64,000 bases of DNA, taken from contig OZ243959.1 of the NCBI GenBank assembly GCA_965214525.1, positions 1,798,001-1,862,000 on the forward strand, read 5' to 3'. A program made the position numbers and the translations under genes. The stretch is from Qipengyuania_B sp965214525 (GTDB lineage: Bacteria; Pseudomonadota; Alphaproteobacteria; Sphingomonadales; Sphingomonadaceae). The notes beneath the pieces were generated by a model that was given only the letters and a program-made list of their open reading frames with translations, made no database searches and was not told the DNA's origin. Within the stretch, counting starts at the first letter, position 1. The number at the start of each line of letters is the position of its first letter. Of the stretch, positions 34,563 to 43,179 are shown in pieces.

Positions 34563-36094
34563 CGCCCGCCTTACAAAGGCGGGACGGCAACGCGGTATGG
34601 GTGCCCGAATGCACTTCTGACGTGCTGGACCGCGCAGCGCGCGAGCAGCCAGACACTATCGCTCTGATTGCCGGGGACTGTTCCGTTACCTACGCCGAAT
34701 ATCTTGCGAAAACCGAGTCGTTGGCCGCGCGTTTGGCGCAGGTGGGCGAGCGCGGCGATACGGTGGCCATCATCCTGCCCAACATGATTGCGACGGCGAT
34801 CGCAGTGTTCGCCGCGCATCGAGCGGTCCGCGTGGCCGCGACGCTCAATCCCGACTACACCACCGCCGAGCTTGCCCCCATGCTGGCCGATGCGGCACCC
34901 GCAGCGGTGATCGCCACGCCGGCGGTGCTGGAGCGTCTTGGACGTGCCGTTCCGTCCGATGCGATGATCGTGACGGTGGAAGACGACCGCAGCTTTCTCG
35001 CCGCGCTTGAGACGATGGCGATCGCCGCGCTCGAACGGCCCTGCACCGGAGACCTTGCCACCCTCCAGTTCACCGGCGGCACCACCGGGCGGGCGAAGGG
35101 AGTGGAGTTGACCCACCGTGCGGTCGCCACCAATATCGCGCAGCGCGAGGCGGTGCTGCCGACGGAGTTCGGCGACGAGCGCGTGTTGTGCTTCATGCCG
35201 ATGTTCCACTCCTTCGCCGCCGCCATGTGCGTTCATCTGGCCGCCTACGCCGCCGGAACGCTGGTGATCTTGCCGCGCTATCGTCCCGACTGGGTGGTGG
35301 ACGCGATCGCCCGCCATCGCATCACACGCCTGCCCGCCGGGCCAACGGTGTTCAATGGGCTGGTCGAATATGCCGGGCTGACGCGGCAAGGGACGCGAAG
35401 CCTGCGCTGTGCCTATTCGGGCTCCGCACCTCTGGCGGCGGAGACGCTGGCCCGCTGGGAGGCGCTGACCGGCGTGCCGATCTTCGAGGGCTATGGGCAG
35501 AGCGAGGCGGGGCCGATCCTCACCTATTACGGCCCTGGCATGGCGGTGAAGCCCGGCGCGGTTGGCCCGCCCTTGCCGCACACCGAACTGCGGATTGCCG
35601 GTCCGGCTGGAGAACCGGGCGAGGTGCTGGCGAAGGGTCCGCAGATCATGCGCGGCTATCGCGGACTGCCCGAAGAGACGGCGAAGGCATTGCGCGATGG
35701 CTGGTTGCACACGGGCGATGTCGGCTTCATCGATCAGGATGGCGATCTTCACATTGCCGATCGCAAGAAGGACATGGTCTTGATCTCCGGTTACAACGTC
35801 TATCCGCGCGAGGTTGACGATGCGCTGATGACGCAATCCGAAATCGCGGCGGCCGCCTGCGTAGGCGTGCCAGACCCCTATCGCGGAGAGCGATTGGTGG
35901 CCTTCATCGTGCCACGCGAAGGTATCGCAGTAACCGGGGAAGCCTGCGCCAGACGATTGGAAAAGCGGCTGGTTCGCTACAAGCAACCCGCCGAGTACCG
36001 GGTCGTTGCCGCGTTGCCCCAGACCGCCGCGGGCAAGATCGACAAGCAGGCGCTAAGGGCCCTCGCAATGGAGAAGCCGCGCGATGTCGCTTGA
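34559..36094 (+). CDS. AMP-dependent acyl-CoA synthetase/ligase
   Basis: This 511-residue adenylate-forming enzyme has the P-loop LQFTGGTTGRAKGVELTH, the A5 motif FEGYGQSEAGP, the A7 GWLHTGDVGFID and A8 DRKKDMVLISGYNVYP, and the C-terminal catalytic lysine in GKIDK. It should form a CoA thioester from an aromatic or aliphatic acid, perhaps salicylate or a cinnamate, for the downstream hydroxylase or thiolase. The start overlaps the thiolase by 4 bases, and it overlaps the esterase gene by 11 bases. Confidence 0.93.
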   Translation: MTPALQRRDGNAVWVPECTSDVLDRAAREQPDTIALIAGDCSVTYAEYLAKTESLAARLAQVGERGDTVAIILPNMIATAIAVFAAHRAVRVAATLNPDYTTAELAPMLADAAPAAVIATPAVLERLGRAVPSDAMIVTVEDDRSFLAALETMAIAALERPCTGDLATLQFTGGTTGRAKGVELTHRAVATNIAQREAVLPTEFGDERVLCFMPMFHSFAAAMCVHLAAYAAGTLVILPRYRPDWVVDAIARHRITRLPAGPTVFNGLVEYAGLTRQGTRSLRCAYSGSAPLAAETLARWEALTGVPIFEGYGQSEAGPILTYYGPGMAVKPGAVGPPLPHTELRIAGPAGEPGEVLAKGPQIMRGYRGLPEETAKALRDGWLHTGDVGFIDQDGDLHIADRKKDMVLISGYNVYPREVDDALMTQSEIAAAACVGVPDPYRGERLVAFIVPREGIAVTGEACARRLEKRLVRYKQPAEYRVVAALPQTAAGKIDKQALRALAMEKPRDVA

Positions 36095-36980
36095 GGAGGT
36101 CGAAGTCCTGCGGGCCGCCATGCTGGCCCGCCGCGCCGGACCGCCCGCCACGCTGGAGCAGCGGCGTGCCGGGTTCGAGGCGCAGATGGGCGCATTGCCG
36201 CTACCGGAAGATTTTACCGCGCGCGAGGTATTCATTCGCCCCGACCTTCCCGCCTTGATGTGCGGGCGGCAAGGTTCGGCTAGCGACAAGGTGCTTTTGT
36301 GGCTGCATGGCGGGGCGTTCGTGCTCGGCTCGGCGGCGAGCTATCGCGCCATGGCGGCGCGGCTAGCGCAAGCGAGCGGGTGCCGTGTGCTGCTGCTCGA
36401 CTATCGCCTCGCGCCAAAACACCCGTTCCCGGCGGCGCTGGACGACACGATCGCAGCGCTTGCCTGGCTGGAGGAACACGGGTTCGCCATGTCCAGCATT
36501 GCGCTTGGTGGTGACAGCGCGGGCGCGAACCTCGCATTGGCGGCGGCGCAGCAGCGGTTGGGCGAGGGTTTGCCGGTTCCCGCCGCGCTCTGGCTTGTCT
36601 CCGGTTATCTCGACCTCACCCATGCCGGCTGTTCGGTAACGGAACGGGCGGCGCGCGACCCCTTCGTGGATCCGGCCACCATGTCCGGAACCGCTGCGAC
36701 CTACCTCGGCGGGGCCGATCCCGCAGACCCGCGAGCCTCCCCGCTATTCGGCCAGATGAAAGGTCTGCCGCCAACGCTCATCCAGGTTGGCTCGGACGAA
36801 GTGCTGTTCAGCGATTCCGACCGCCTTGCCGCCGCCATGAAGGCTGCGGGCGGGCAGCCGATGGTTCAGGAATGGGCCGGCATGGTTCATGTCTGGCCCC
36901 TGTTCGCCCATGCCCTGGAGGAAGGCGGCTGGGCCATCGCACAAGGCGGAGCCTTCCTGAAGAGCACGCTGGCCCGCTAG
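36084..36980 (+). CDS. Alpha/beta hydrolase, HSL (hormone-sensitive lipase) family
   Basis: This 298-residue esterase has the oxyanion HGG motif (residues 75-77, WLHGGAF), the nucleophile elbow GDSAG with Ser145, and the likely Asp and His in GSDEVLFSDS and MVHVWPLF. HSL esterases hydrolyse short esters and lactones. The ATG at 36084 overlaps the ligase end by 11 bases. It may release the free acid from an ester substrate before activation. Confidence 0.92.
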   Translation: MSLEEVEVLRAAMLARRAGPPATLEQRRAGFEAQMGALPLPEDFTAREVFIRPDLPALMCGRQGSASDKVLLWLHGGAFVLGSAASYRAMAARLAQASGCRVLLLDYRLAPKHPFPAALDDTIAALAWLEEHGFAMSSIALGGDSAGANLALAAAQQRLGEGLPVPAALWLVSGYLDLTHAGCSVTERAARDPFVDPATMSGTAATYLGGADPADPRASPLFGQMKGLPPTLIQVGSDEVLFSDSDRLAAAMKAAGGQPMVQEWAGMVHVWPLFAHALEEGGWAIAQGGAFLKSTLAR

Positions 36981-37030
36981 GCGCGGGGGTCCCGCTTGCC
37001 AAGCGGCGCGTTGCCGCTAGACTCCTCCTC

Positions 37031-37963
37031 GTGGAGTTGAGACAAATCCATTACTTCAACGAAATCGTCCGCTGCGCCAGTTTCGGGCAAGCTGCCGAAC
37101 GACTGCATGTGACACAGCCAGCGCTGTCGAAAAGCATCCGCAATCTCGAGCAATCATTGGGCGTTACCCTGCTGGAGCGCCATCCGGGCGGCGTCACGCC
37201 AACCGAGTATGGCAAGCTGTTCCTCGACTATTCCTCGCTCGTCGCAGCCGAGATCGAACGGCTGCAGGCCGAGATCGAGCAGATGAAGGGTGCGGGGCGC
37301 GGTATCGTGCGTGTCGGCGCCGGGGCGACCATGATGCAATATGTCGTCCCGCAAGCGGTCCGCGCCTTCGTGGCGATGGACAACACGGCCGCGGTGACCT
37401 TCCGTCAGGGTTTGCGCGACGATCTGATCGCCAGCCTGCGAAGGGGCGAGGTGGACCTGATCGTCGGATCAGTCCGCTCGTTGGAGGATGACGAGGAGTT
37501 CCGCCGCGAGATCGTAATGCATGACGAGATCGTCGTCGTCGCCAATCGCGATCACGCGCTGACCAGCCGGGCCGCTGTCCCGGTTTCCGAACTGGCCAAC
37601 CACAATTGGGTGCTGCCCGACGGCACGGAGGGGGAACGCGATCGCCTGACCCGCGTGCTGAAGGCCGCAGGACATTCCGGCCCCGCCTGCGTCATATCCA
37701 CGCCGTCCTCCAACTTCATGGCCACCATGTTGCAGGACAACGCGTATCTGAGTTACCTGCCGCGCGCATTGATCGGGCAATGCCAGGACTATGCGCATCT
37801 CCGGCCCGTCAAGGTCGCGACACCTATCTGGGACACGATCACGGTTGGGGTCATCTACCGCCGGCGCGGAGTCATGCTGGCCCCGGTGCGGCGGTTCATC
37901 AATCGCCTGGTGGAAGCGGGGCAGGCGATCGAGGAGGGCGAAGCGCGGCGATTGGCGGGATAA
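37031..37963 (+). CDS. LysR-family transcriptional regulator
   Basis: This 310-residue LysR protein has an N-terminal HTH (VELRQIHYFNEIVRCASFGQAAERLHVTQPALSKS) and a C-terminal ligand domain. I set the GTG at 37031 as start, which gives the usual LysR N-terminus; upstream frame extends into the esterase gene. It follows the Rieske-thiolase-ligase-esterase genes by about 50 bases and is a candidate activator of that operon. Confidence 0.9.
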   Translation: MELRQIHYFNEIVRCASFGQAAERLHVTQPALSKSIRNLEQSLGVTLLERHPGGVTPTEYGKLFLDYSSLVAAEIERLQAEIEQMKGAGRGIVRVGAGATMMQYVVPQAVRAFVAMDNTAAVTFRQGLRDDLIASLRRGEVDLIVGSVRSLEDDEEFRREIVMHDEIVVVANRDHALTSRAAVPVSELANHNWVLPDGTEGERDRLTRVLKAAGHSGPACVISTPSSNFMATMLQDNAYLSYLPRALIGQCQDYAHLRPVKVATPIWDTITVGVIYRRRGVMLAPVRRFINRLVEAGQAIEEGEARRLAG

Positions 37964-38055
37964 GGTGTGGTTGTGCGGAATGTCGGTAGGCGACCAATTG
38001 CTGTCCTTCAGGCGATGCTACTAATCACTGAAGAGCCGACAGGTTTTGAAATCTA

Positions 38056-38625
38056 TCAAAGCGCGAAGGTCGTGCATATCTGCTCGGCAATCTCGTCCGC
38101 CGGCTTTTGCGAGGTATCGAGTTCCAAGTCGTAAATTCGATCCTTATGAACACGTTCAAACTGGCCTTTCGCGAGACCAATTCCTCGGTCCCCGCGCAGA
38201 CGTTCTCGTTCCTGCACTATCTCCAGTGGGGCGAACAGTCCGACGAGGTAAAAATCATGACGTTTGAGCAGTCGGCAATAATCAGAATCTTCGTCACCAA
38301 AAAACACGTCATCGACGACAATATTATTCCCGCAGTCTGCCATTGACGCGATAGCGTTTCGCATACCAGCTAATAAATGCTCAACTATGGGGCCAGATTG
38401 CACCTCGATAGTCTGGCTGTCGACACGCTCAAAGACCAATCCGTCTGCTTGATCAAAAGCACGGCGGGGGAGCATCTCAAGAAAATTATCCATTTGGACG
38501 TGCAGAAAGGCTCTTTTCGCACGACTTTGAATTGCCTTAGCCACCGACGTTTTGCCAACGCTGCTCACGCCATTCAGCACCACAACTTTAGGTTGCTTGC
38601 AATCTTCCGTTCCCACGCTCTCCAT
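38056..38625 (-). CDS. Chloramphenicol-phosphotransferase-like (CPT) P-loop kinase
   Basis: This 189-residue protein has a Walker A motif GVSSVGKTS (about residues 19-27) and the CPT-like pattern: MDNFLEMLP, IVVDDVFFGDEDS and LVGLFAPLEIVQERERLRGDRGIGLAKGQ. CPT modifies chloramphenicol in a producer, but most relatives are kinases of unknown function. It sits between unrelated catabolic operons, convergent with the LysR gene. Base composition looks more A+T-rich than its neighbours, which suggests horizontal origin. Confidence 0.82.
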   Translation of the reverse strand: MESVGTEDCKQPKVVVLNGVSSVGKTSVAKAIQSRAKRAFLHVQMDNFLEMLPRRAFDQADGLVFERVDSQTIEVQSGPIVEHLLAGMRNAIASMADCGNNIVVDDVFFGDEDSDYCRLLKRHDFYLVGLFAPLEIVQERERLRGDRGIGLAKGQFERVHKDRIYDLELDTSQKPADEIAEQICTTFAL

Positions 38626-38748
38626 ATTTCACAAAGTTGCTGGATTAGTTCGGGTTGGCAATACCGATGCCCAGAAATAAACCGTTGCGAAACCACCCAG
38701 TGCAGCTGTTACAGCTAAGCTTTATGGTTTAATTGCCCATCCCAACTC

Positions 38749-38815
38749 CGCTCATGCTGAGCCTGTCGAAGCACTTTGCTTAGACTACATCCTTCGACAA
38801 GCTCAGGATGAGCGG
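38749..38815. repeat. Palindromic repeat, CTTCGACAAGCTCAGGATGAGCGG type
   Basis: The left arm at 38749-38772 (begins CCGCTCATGCTGAGC) and the right arm at 38792-38815 (ends CTCAGGATGAGCGG) are inverted copies that agree in 22 of 24 positions. Such hairpins are widespread in intergenic regions of sphingomonads and related bacteria. It lies in the 310-base gap between the CPT-like gene and the flavin reductase gene. Confidence 0.75.
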
Positions 38816-38842
38816 GGTGGGTGGAGCAAGCGGAAAGAACCT

Positions 38843-38927
38843 CGTCATTGCGAGCGAAGCGCGGCAATCCAGGGCAGTGTAGCGCCGCCCTGGATTGCTT
38901 CGTCACCTACGGCTCCTCGCAATGACG
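38843..38927. repeat. Dispersed palindromic repeat, CGTCATTGCGAG type, second copy
   Basis: The element begins CGTCATTGCGAGCGAAG and ends CTCGCAATGACG, with internal arms GGCAATCCAGGGC and GCCCTGGATTGC. It is similar to the copy at 29865-29946. It ends 8 bases before the stop codon of the flavin reductase gene, so it may act as a 3'-end stabiliser or terminator. Confidence 0.78.
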
Positions 38928-38935
38928 ACGTAAAA

Positions 38936-39565
38936 TTAATCCCCACCCCAAACCGGCCGCTCCAGCACGCGGTCCACCGCGATGCGGGTATAAGCGCCCG
39001 GCCCGTGCACCCGGCCGACGAGCTGCATGGCGAGGGGGTCTACCCGCATCCGCTCCTTGTCGAAGAAATCTTCCGCCAAGTGCAAGCCCACCGCCTCCAC
39101 CACCAGGATCACAGTCGAGGGTGGGGCGTCAATGTGGCTGTGGAGGCGGCACTCAATGGCAACCGGAGCATCGCCAATCCGCTGTGGCGCGACCAGGCGG
39201 CTGTCCGTCATGGCGATCCCCGCCCACTCAGCCTCGCTGACATCGGGCGGCGCATCGACGCAGGTGGCATTCATCGCCTCCAGCATGGGTTCGGCGACGA
39301 GGTGGATGACGCATTCCTTCGTTTCGAGCAGGTTGGCCGCGCTATCTTTCAGCCGTCCATTATCCTGCCTTAAAGTGCCCAGCACCAGCAGCGGGGGCGA
39401 ACCGCCCATCATGTTGAAGAAACTGTAAGGCGCGAGGTTATCGACGCCAGCGGGGGAGCGCGTGGACACCCAGCCGATCGGGCGCGGCACGATGGCTGCC
39501 GCAAGCAGCTTGTAGCGGGTCGCCCCGTCCAGCTCGTCCAGCGGGAGGAAGGCCGTCCCGCTCAC
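38936..39565 (-). CDS. Flavin reductase-like domain protein (FMN-binding)
   Basis: This 209-residue protein has the flavin reductase-like split-barrel pattern: KLLAAAIVPRPIGWVSTRSPAGVDNLAPYSFFN and LGTLRQDNGRLKDSAANL. Members supply reduced FMN or are flavoproteins with other substrates. The ATG at 39565 overlaps the nitrilase stop by 4 bases. It might feed reduced flavin to an oxygenase in the region; the local monooxygenase is of the FAD-NAD(P)H type and does not clearly need one. Confidence 0.9.
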   Translation of the reverse strand: MSGTAFLPLDELDGATRYKLLAAAIVPRPIGWVSTRSPAGVDNLAPYSFFNMMGGSPPLLVLGTLRQDNGRLKDSAANLLETKECVIHLVAEPMLEAMNATCVDAPPDVSEAEWAGIAMTDSRLVAPQRIGDAPVAIECRLHSHIDAPPSTVILVVEAVGLHLAEDFFDKERMRVDPLAMQLVGRVHGPGAYTRIAVDRVLERPVWGGD

Positions 39566-40515
39566 TCCCCATCCTCACGCCAGGCGACCGGGGTCTTCGC
39601 TCGCCGATCCACTTCCAGCCGGAACACGTCGGGACGAGCGTAATGGCCGGTCGCATCGAAGTCATAGCGCGCCTTTGCGATATCGCCCGGATCGATGTCG
39701 GCGTATAGGATCGTCTCGCCGGCATAATCCGGGCCTGCCAGCACCTCGCCCAGCGGCCCCACGATCATGCTGCCGCCGCGCATCAGTACGGTGTCGGGCG
39801 CATGGCCCAGCGCGCATTCGTAATCATCGGGGTAGGCGCCGCGCGTGATGTGCTGGCAGGCGGACAGGACGAAGGCCCGCCCCTCCAGCGCGATATGGCG
39901 CATCGATGCCGCCCAGCCGTCGCGGTCGTCCGCCGTCGGCGCGCAATACAGCGTCACGCCCTGCCCGTACATGGCCATGCGCATGGCGGGCATGTAGTTC
40001 TCCCAGCAAATCACCGCGCCGACCCGGCCAAGCGCCGTCTCGACCACCGGCATCGTCGAGCCGTCGCCAAAGCCCCAGATCAGTCGCTCCGCCGCCGTCG
40101 GCATCAGTTTGCGGTGCTTGGCCAGCGTTCCCGCCGTTCCGTCGATGATCAGCGCGGTGCAGTAGAGGGTATGGCCATCGCGCTCGATAATTCCGACCAC
40201 TGCAACAAGTCGCGCCTCCCTCGCCGCTTCTACCAGCGCGGCGACTTGCGGGCCGTCGATCTCGACCGCACCTGCATGGTAGCGGGCAAAGGCGGACCGC
40301 CCTTCCGGCTGGCGCATTCCTACCGGCGTGCCGAACGATGCGCCCTTGGGGTAGCCGCCAATGAATGCTTCGGGAAATACGGCCAGCCTGGCGCCGTTGC
40401 GTGCTGCCTGCCCCATCAACCGCACCGTCTTGTCCGTCGCCGCCACCGCGTCGAACGGCACCGATGCCGCCTGCACGACAGCGGTGCGGAACGGGGGGGG
40501 CGGGCTGAAGGTCAT
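39562..40515 (-). CDS. Nitrilase (carbon-nitrogen hydrolase family)
   Basis: This 317-residue enzyme has the Glu-Lys-Cys triad: Glu49 in FPEAFIGGYPKG, Lys136 in KHRKLMPT and Cys170 in AVICWENYMP. FIGGYPKG and CWENYMP are typical of true nitrilases (branch 1), which convert nitriles to acids and ammonia. I chose the ATG at 40515 (a GAGG lies about 10 bases upstream); the ATG at 40536 is an alternative. It overlaps the flavin reductase gene and is divergent from gentisate 1,2-dioxygenase, suggesting that an aromatic nitrile is one entry to the pathway. Confidence 0.93.
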   Translation of the reverse strand: MTFSPPPPFRTAVVQAASVPFDAVAATDKTVRLMGQAARNGARLAVFPEAFIGGYPKGASFGTPVGMRQPEGRSAFARYHAGAVEIDGPQVAALVEAAREARLVAVVGIIERDGHTLYCTALIIDGTAGTLAKHRKLMPTAAERLIWGFGDGSTMPVVETALGRVGAVICWENYMPAMRMAMYGQGVTLYCAPTADDRDGWAASMRHIALEGRAFVLSACQHITRGAYPDDYECALGHAPDTVLMRGGSMIVGPLGEVLAGPDYAGETILYADIDPGDIAKARYDFDATGHYARPDVFRLEVDRRAKTPVAWREDGE

Positions 40516-40568
40516 GGGCGCGCTAATCCTCGGCATGGGCAGGAGGGTTTGACGATAGCCGGGAGATA

Positions 40569-40585
40569 TTTTAAGTCTATAACAA
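40569..40585. promoter_or_regulatory. Putative MarR operator, copy 2
   Basis: On the minus strand this reads TTGTTATAGACTTAAAA, agreeing in 13 of 17 positions with the motif before the salicylyl-CoA hydroxylase gene. It lies in the nitrilase / gentisate dioxygenase divergent promoter, 14 bases before the dioxygenase ATG. Confidence 0.45.
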
Positions 40586-40599
40586 ATGGAGAGCGGCCG

Positions 40600-41727
40600 A
40601 TGAATGCCCAGAACTTTGACCGATACGCCGAAGATATCGCCGGCCGCGCCAATGTCGCCGATACGCCCGAACTGCGCAGCTATTATGCGCGGCTCGCGGA
40701 GCTGGGCACCGGCGCGCTGTGGACCGTCGCCAACAAGATCGAGCCGTGGGAGCCCGCCTCCACCTCCCAGCCGATGCTGTGGCGCTATGCCGACCTGCGC
40801 GCCGACGTGTTGCGCGCGCTCGAACTGGTGACGCCGGAGAAGGCCGGGCGGCGTGTCGTGTATCTGGAAAATCCCGGCCGGGGCGATGTGGTCGCCGCGG
40901 TCGGCTGGCTTTACTCCGGCTTGCAAGTGATGAACCCGGGCGAATGCGCGTCGAGCCACCGGCATTCCGCCAGCGCCTTGCGGTTCATCATGGAAGGGTC
41001 GGGCGCTTACACCGTGGTGGACGGGCACCGGGTGACGCTGGGCGCGAACGATTTCGTGCTGACGCCCAACGGCACCTGGCACGAACATGGCGTGGCCGAG
41101 GACGGCACCACCTGCATCTGGCAAGACGGCCTCGACATTCCGTTGATGAACGCGCTGGAGGCGAACTTCTACGAGGTGCACCCGGATCTTCGCCAGGCCG
41201 AGGGGTTCCCGGTCGACGACACCACCGCCAATTGGGCAGGATCGGGGTTGCGGCCGCAAGGGGACAGGTGGAGCAAGCCCTATTCGCCCATGCTGAAGTA
41301 TGAATGGGGACCGACCTACGAGGCGCTGACCCGGCTGGCCGCCAGCAGCGATGGCTCGCCCTATGACGGCATCATCATGGACTATGTGAACCCCGCGACC
41401 GGCGGACCGGTCATGCAGACAATCGGTGCGCAGATCCAGTTGCTCCGCCCAGGCGAGCGCACGAAGGCGCATCGGCAGATCGGCAGTTTCGTCTATCAAT
41501 GCGCGCGTGGCAGTGGTTACTCGATCATCAACGGGCAGCGGTTCGACTGGCGGGAGCGGGACATCTTCGTCGTGCCTGCCTGGATGTGGCACGAACATGC
41601 CAATGCGAGCGCGACGCAGGACGCCTGCCTGTTCGCCTTCCACGATTTGCCGGTGATGCGCAGCCTGGGTCTCTATCGAGAAGAGGCGCTAGCCGACAAT
41701 GGCGGGCATCAATTACTCGCAGCCTGA
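40600..41727 (+). CDS. Gentisate 1,2-dioxygenase (bicupin)
   Basis: This 375-residue bicupin has the first-cupin iron ligands in SSHRHSASALRFI and GTWHEHG, and a second-cupin region with KAHRQIGSF and PAWMWHEH. It opens gentisate (2,5-dihydroxybenzoate) to maleylpyruvate. The ATG at 40600 has GGAGAGCGG upstream. It is followed by the FAH-family hydrolase and is the ring-cleavage step of the lower pathway. Length and residues agree with the family. Confidence 0.95.
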   Translation: MNAQNFDRYAEDIAGRANVADTPELRSYYARLAELGTGALWTVANKIEPWEPASTSQPMLWRYADLRADVLRALELVTPEKAGRRVVYLENPGRGDVVAAVGWLYSGLQVMNPGECASSHRHSASALRFIMEGSGAYTVVDGHRVTLGANDFVLTPNGTWHEHGVAEDGTTCIWQDGLDIPLMNALEANFYEVHPDLRQAEGFPVDDTTANWAGSGLRPQGDRWSKPYSPMLKYEWGPTYEALTRLAASSDGSPYDGIIMDYVNPATGGPVMQTIGAQIQLLRPGERTKAHRQIGSFVYQCARGSGYSIINGQRFDWRERDIFVVPAWMWHEHANASATQDACLFAFHDLPVMRSLGLYREEALADNGGHQLLAA

Positions 41728-41753
41728 CTATCAGCAACCTTTCAGGAGAAGCC

Positions 41754-42656
41754 ATGCGCCTCGTCACCTATCGCCGAACGATCGACGCTGCCGCCCGCCT
41801 GGGCGCCCTGCACGAGGGGCAGGTGGTCGATCTGGAACGGCTTGCGGCAGGCGCGGGAGCGGCGCTGCCCGCCGCCATGCTCGATTTTATCGACATGGGG
41901 CCGGACGCGGTGAAGCTGGCAGGCGAGCTGCTGGGGCGCGGGACGGTTCCGGGCACCGCACTCCCCCTTGCCAATGTCCAACTGCTTGCCCCCATACCGC
42001 GGCCACGCAAGAACATCTTCGGCATCGGTCTCAACTATACCGAGCATGTGCGCGAAAGCGCCCAGTCGCTTGACACATCGCCCGAACTGCCGCGCCAGCC
42101 GGTCATCTTCTCCAAGCCGCCGACCTGCGTCATCGGGCCAGGCCAGCCGATCGAGCATGACGCAACCATCACGCAGCAACTGGACTGGGAAGTGGAGCTG
42201 GCGGCCATCATCGGCACGCGGGCGAAGCGGGTCGCGCGCGAGGACGCATTGAGCCATGTGTTCGGCTATACCATCATCCTCGACATGAGCGCCCGCGATT
42301 GCCGGCGTGCCGGGCAGTGGATCTATTCCAAGGGTCTGGACACTTATGCGCCGATGGGGCCGTGCATCGTCACCGCCGATGAAATTCCCGACCCGCAGAC
42401 GCTCGACCTGTGGCTGACGGTGAATGGCGCGGAAAAGCAGCGCAGCAATACCGCCTACATGCTGTTCAAGGTGGACGAGTTGATCGCGGATCTTTCCCAG
42501 GGCATGACGCTGGAGCCGGGCGACATCATCGCCACCGGCACGCCTGCCGGCGTCGGGGCGGGACGCAACCCGCAAGAATTCTTGTGGCCGGGCGACGTAA
42601 TAGAGGCGGAAGTGGCTCAGATTGGCCGCCTCAGGCATCCGGTGGTCGCGGTTTAG
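41754..42656 (+). CDS. Fumarylacetoacetate hydrolase-family protein (maleyl- or fumarylpyruvate hydrolase)
   Basis: This 300-residue FAH-family protein has the metal-binding pattern WEVELAAIIG and the catalytic region NIFGIGLNYTEHVRE and SKGLDTYAPMGPCIV. It has AGGAGA before the ATG and follows the gentisate dioxygenase. It should hydrolyse the ring-cleavage product to pyruvate and maleate or fumarate. No maleylpyruvate isomerase gene is visible, so direct maleylpyruvate hydrolysis is plausible. Confidence 0.92.
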   Translation: MRLVTYRRTIDAAARLGALHEGQVVDLERLAAGAGAALPAAMLDFIDMGPDAVKLAGELLGRGTVPGTALPLANVQLLAPIPRPRKNIFGIGLNYTEHVRESAQSLDTSPELPRQPVIFSKPPTCVIGPGQPIEHDATITQQLDWEVELAAIIGTRAKRVAREDALSHVFGYTIILDMSARDCRRAGQWIYSKGLDTYAPMGPCIVTADEIPDPQTLDLWLTVNGAEKQRSNTAYMLFKVDELIADLSQGMTLEPGDIIATGTPAGVGAGRNPQEFLWPGDVIEAEVAQIGRLRHPVVAV

Positions 42657-42762
42657 GTTTCGTTTGCTCCTCTGTCCCCGCGAGCGAAGACGGCAAGCCG
42701 GATTAGACACGCATTGCCGCCCGGCCTTGCTGTGACGCTTTGCCCTCTCGATTACCTGTCGC

Positions 42763-43179
42763 CTAGTCGGCGAGCGCCTGCAGCATCTTGCCCCTGATCT
42801 TCTCCGGCCACGGCGCAGAGCTGTGCCGCTCCAGATCCATGCACACCAGCACCGCCTCGCCGCGTAGTTTCACCACGCCTTCCACGCTCCCGGTGAACCC
42901 GTATCGGCAGCTCGACCGTCCGATCTCGCGCAACGCGAGCTCCATTTCCAGCAGGTCGCCCAGCATCGCGGGTGCGGCGAACTCCACCTCCAGCTTGACC
43001 GTCGGCACGCCCAGCCGCTCGCCAAGGTGCAGCGTGCGAAAGTCGGTGCCCAGTTGTTGCTTGAACCAATCCTCCACGGTGGCATTGAGCAGTTCGAAAT
43101 AGCGGGGGTAGAAAACGATCCCCGCCGCATCGACGTGGCTGAAGCGGATTGTGTGGCGGGCCGTGAAAGGCTGGCTCAT
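42763..43179 (-). CDS. 4HBT-family acyl-CoA thioesterase
   Basis: This 138-residue hotdog protein has the 4-hydroxybenzoyl-CoA thioesterase pattern HVDAAGIVFYPRYFELLNATVEDWF with the Asp in that motif. It should hydrolyse an aryl-CoA. In this operon, downstream of salicylyl-CoA 5-hydroxylase, the natural substrate would be gentisyl-CoA, giving gentisate. The ATG at 43179 overlaps the MarR stop by 4 bases. Confidence 0.9.
   Translation of the reverse strand: MSQPFTARHTIRFSHVDAAGIVFYPRYFELLNATVEDWFKQQLGTDFRTLHLGERLGVPTVKLEVEFAAPAMLGDLLEMELALREIGRSSCRYGFTGSVEGVVKLRGEAVLVCMDLERHSSAPWPEKIRGKMLQALAD

Noticed and set aside
38740..38930. A CRISPR-like repeat array
   Set aside because: There are only two unrelated palindromic repeats and no series of equal repeats with spacers.
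40516..41643. An upstream extension of the nitrilase frame of nearly 380 codons
   Set aside because: It runs antisense to gentisate dioxygenase and precedes the normal nitrilase start; the extra part has no domain.
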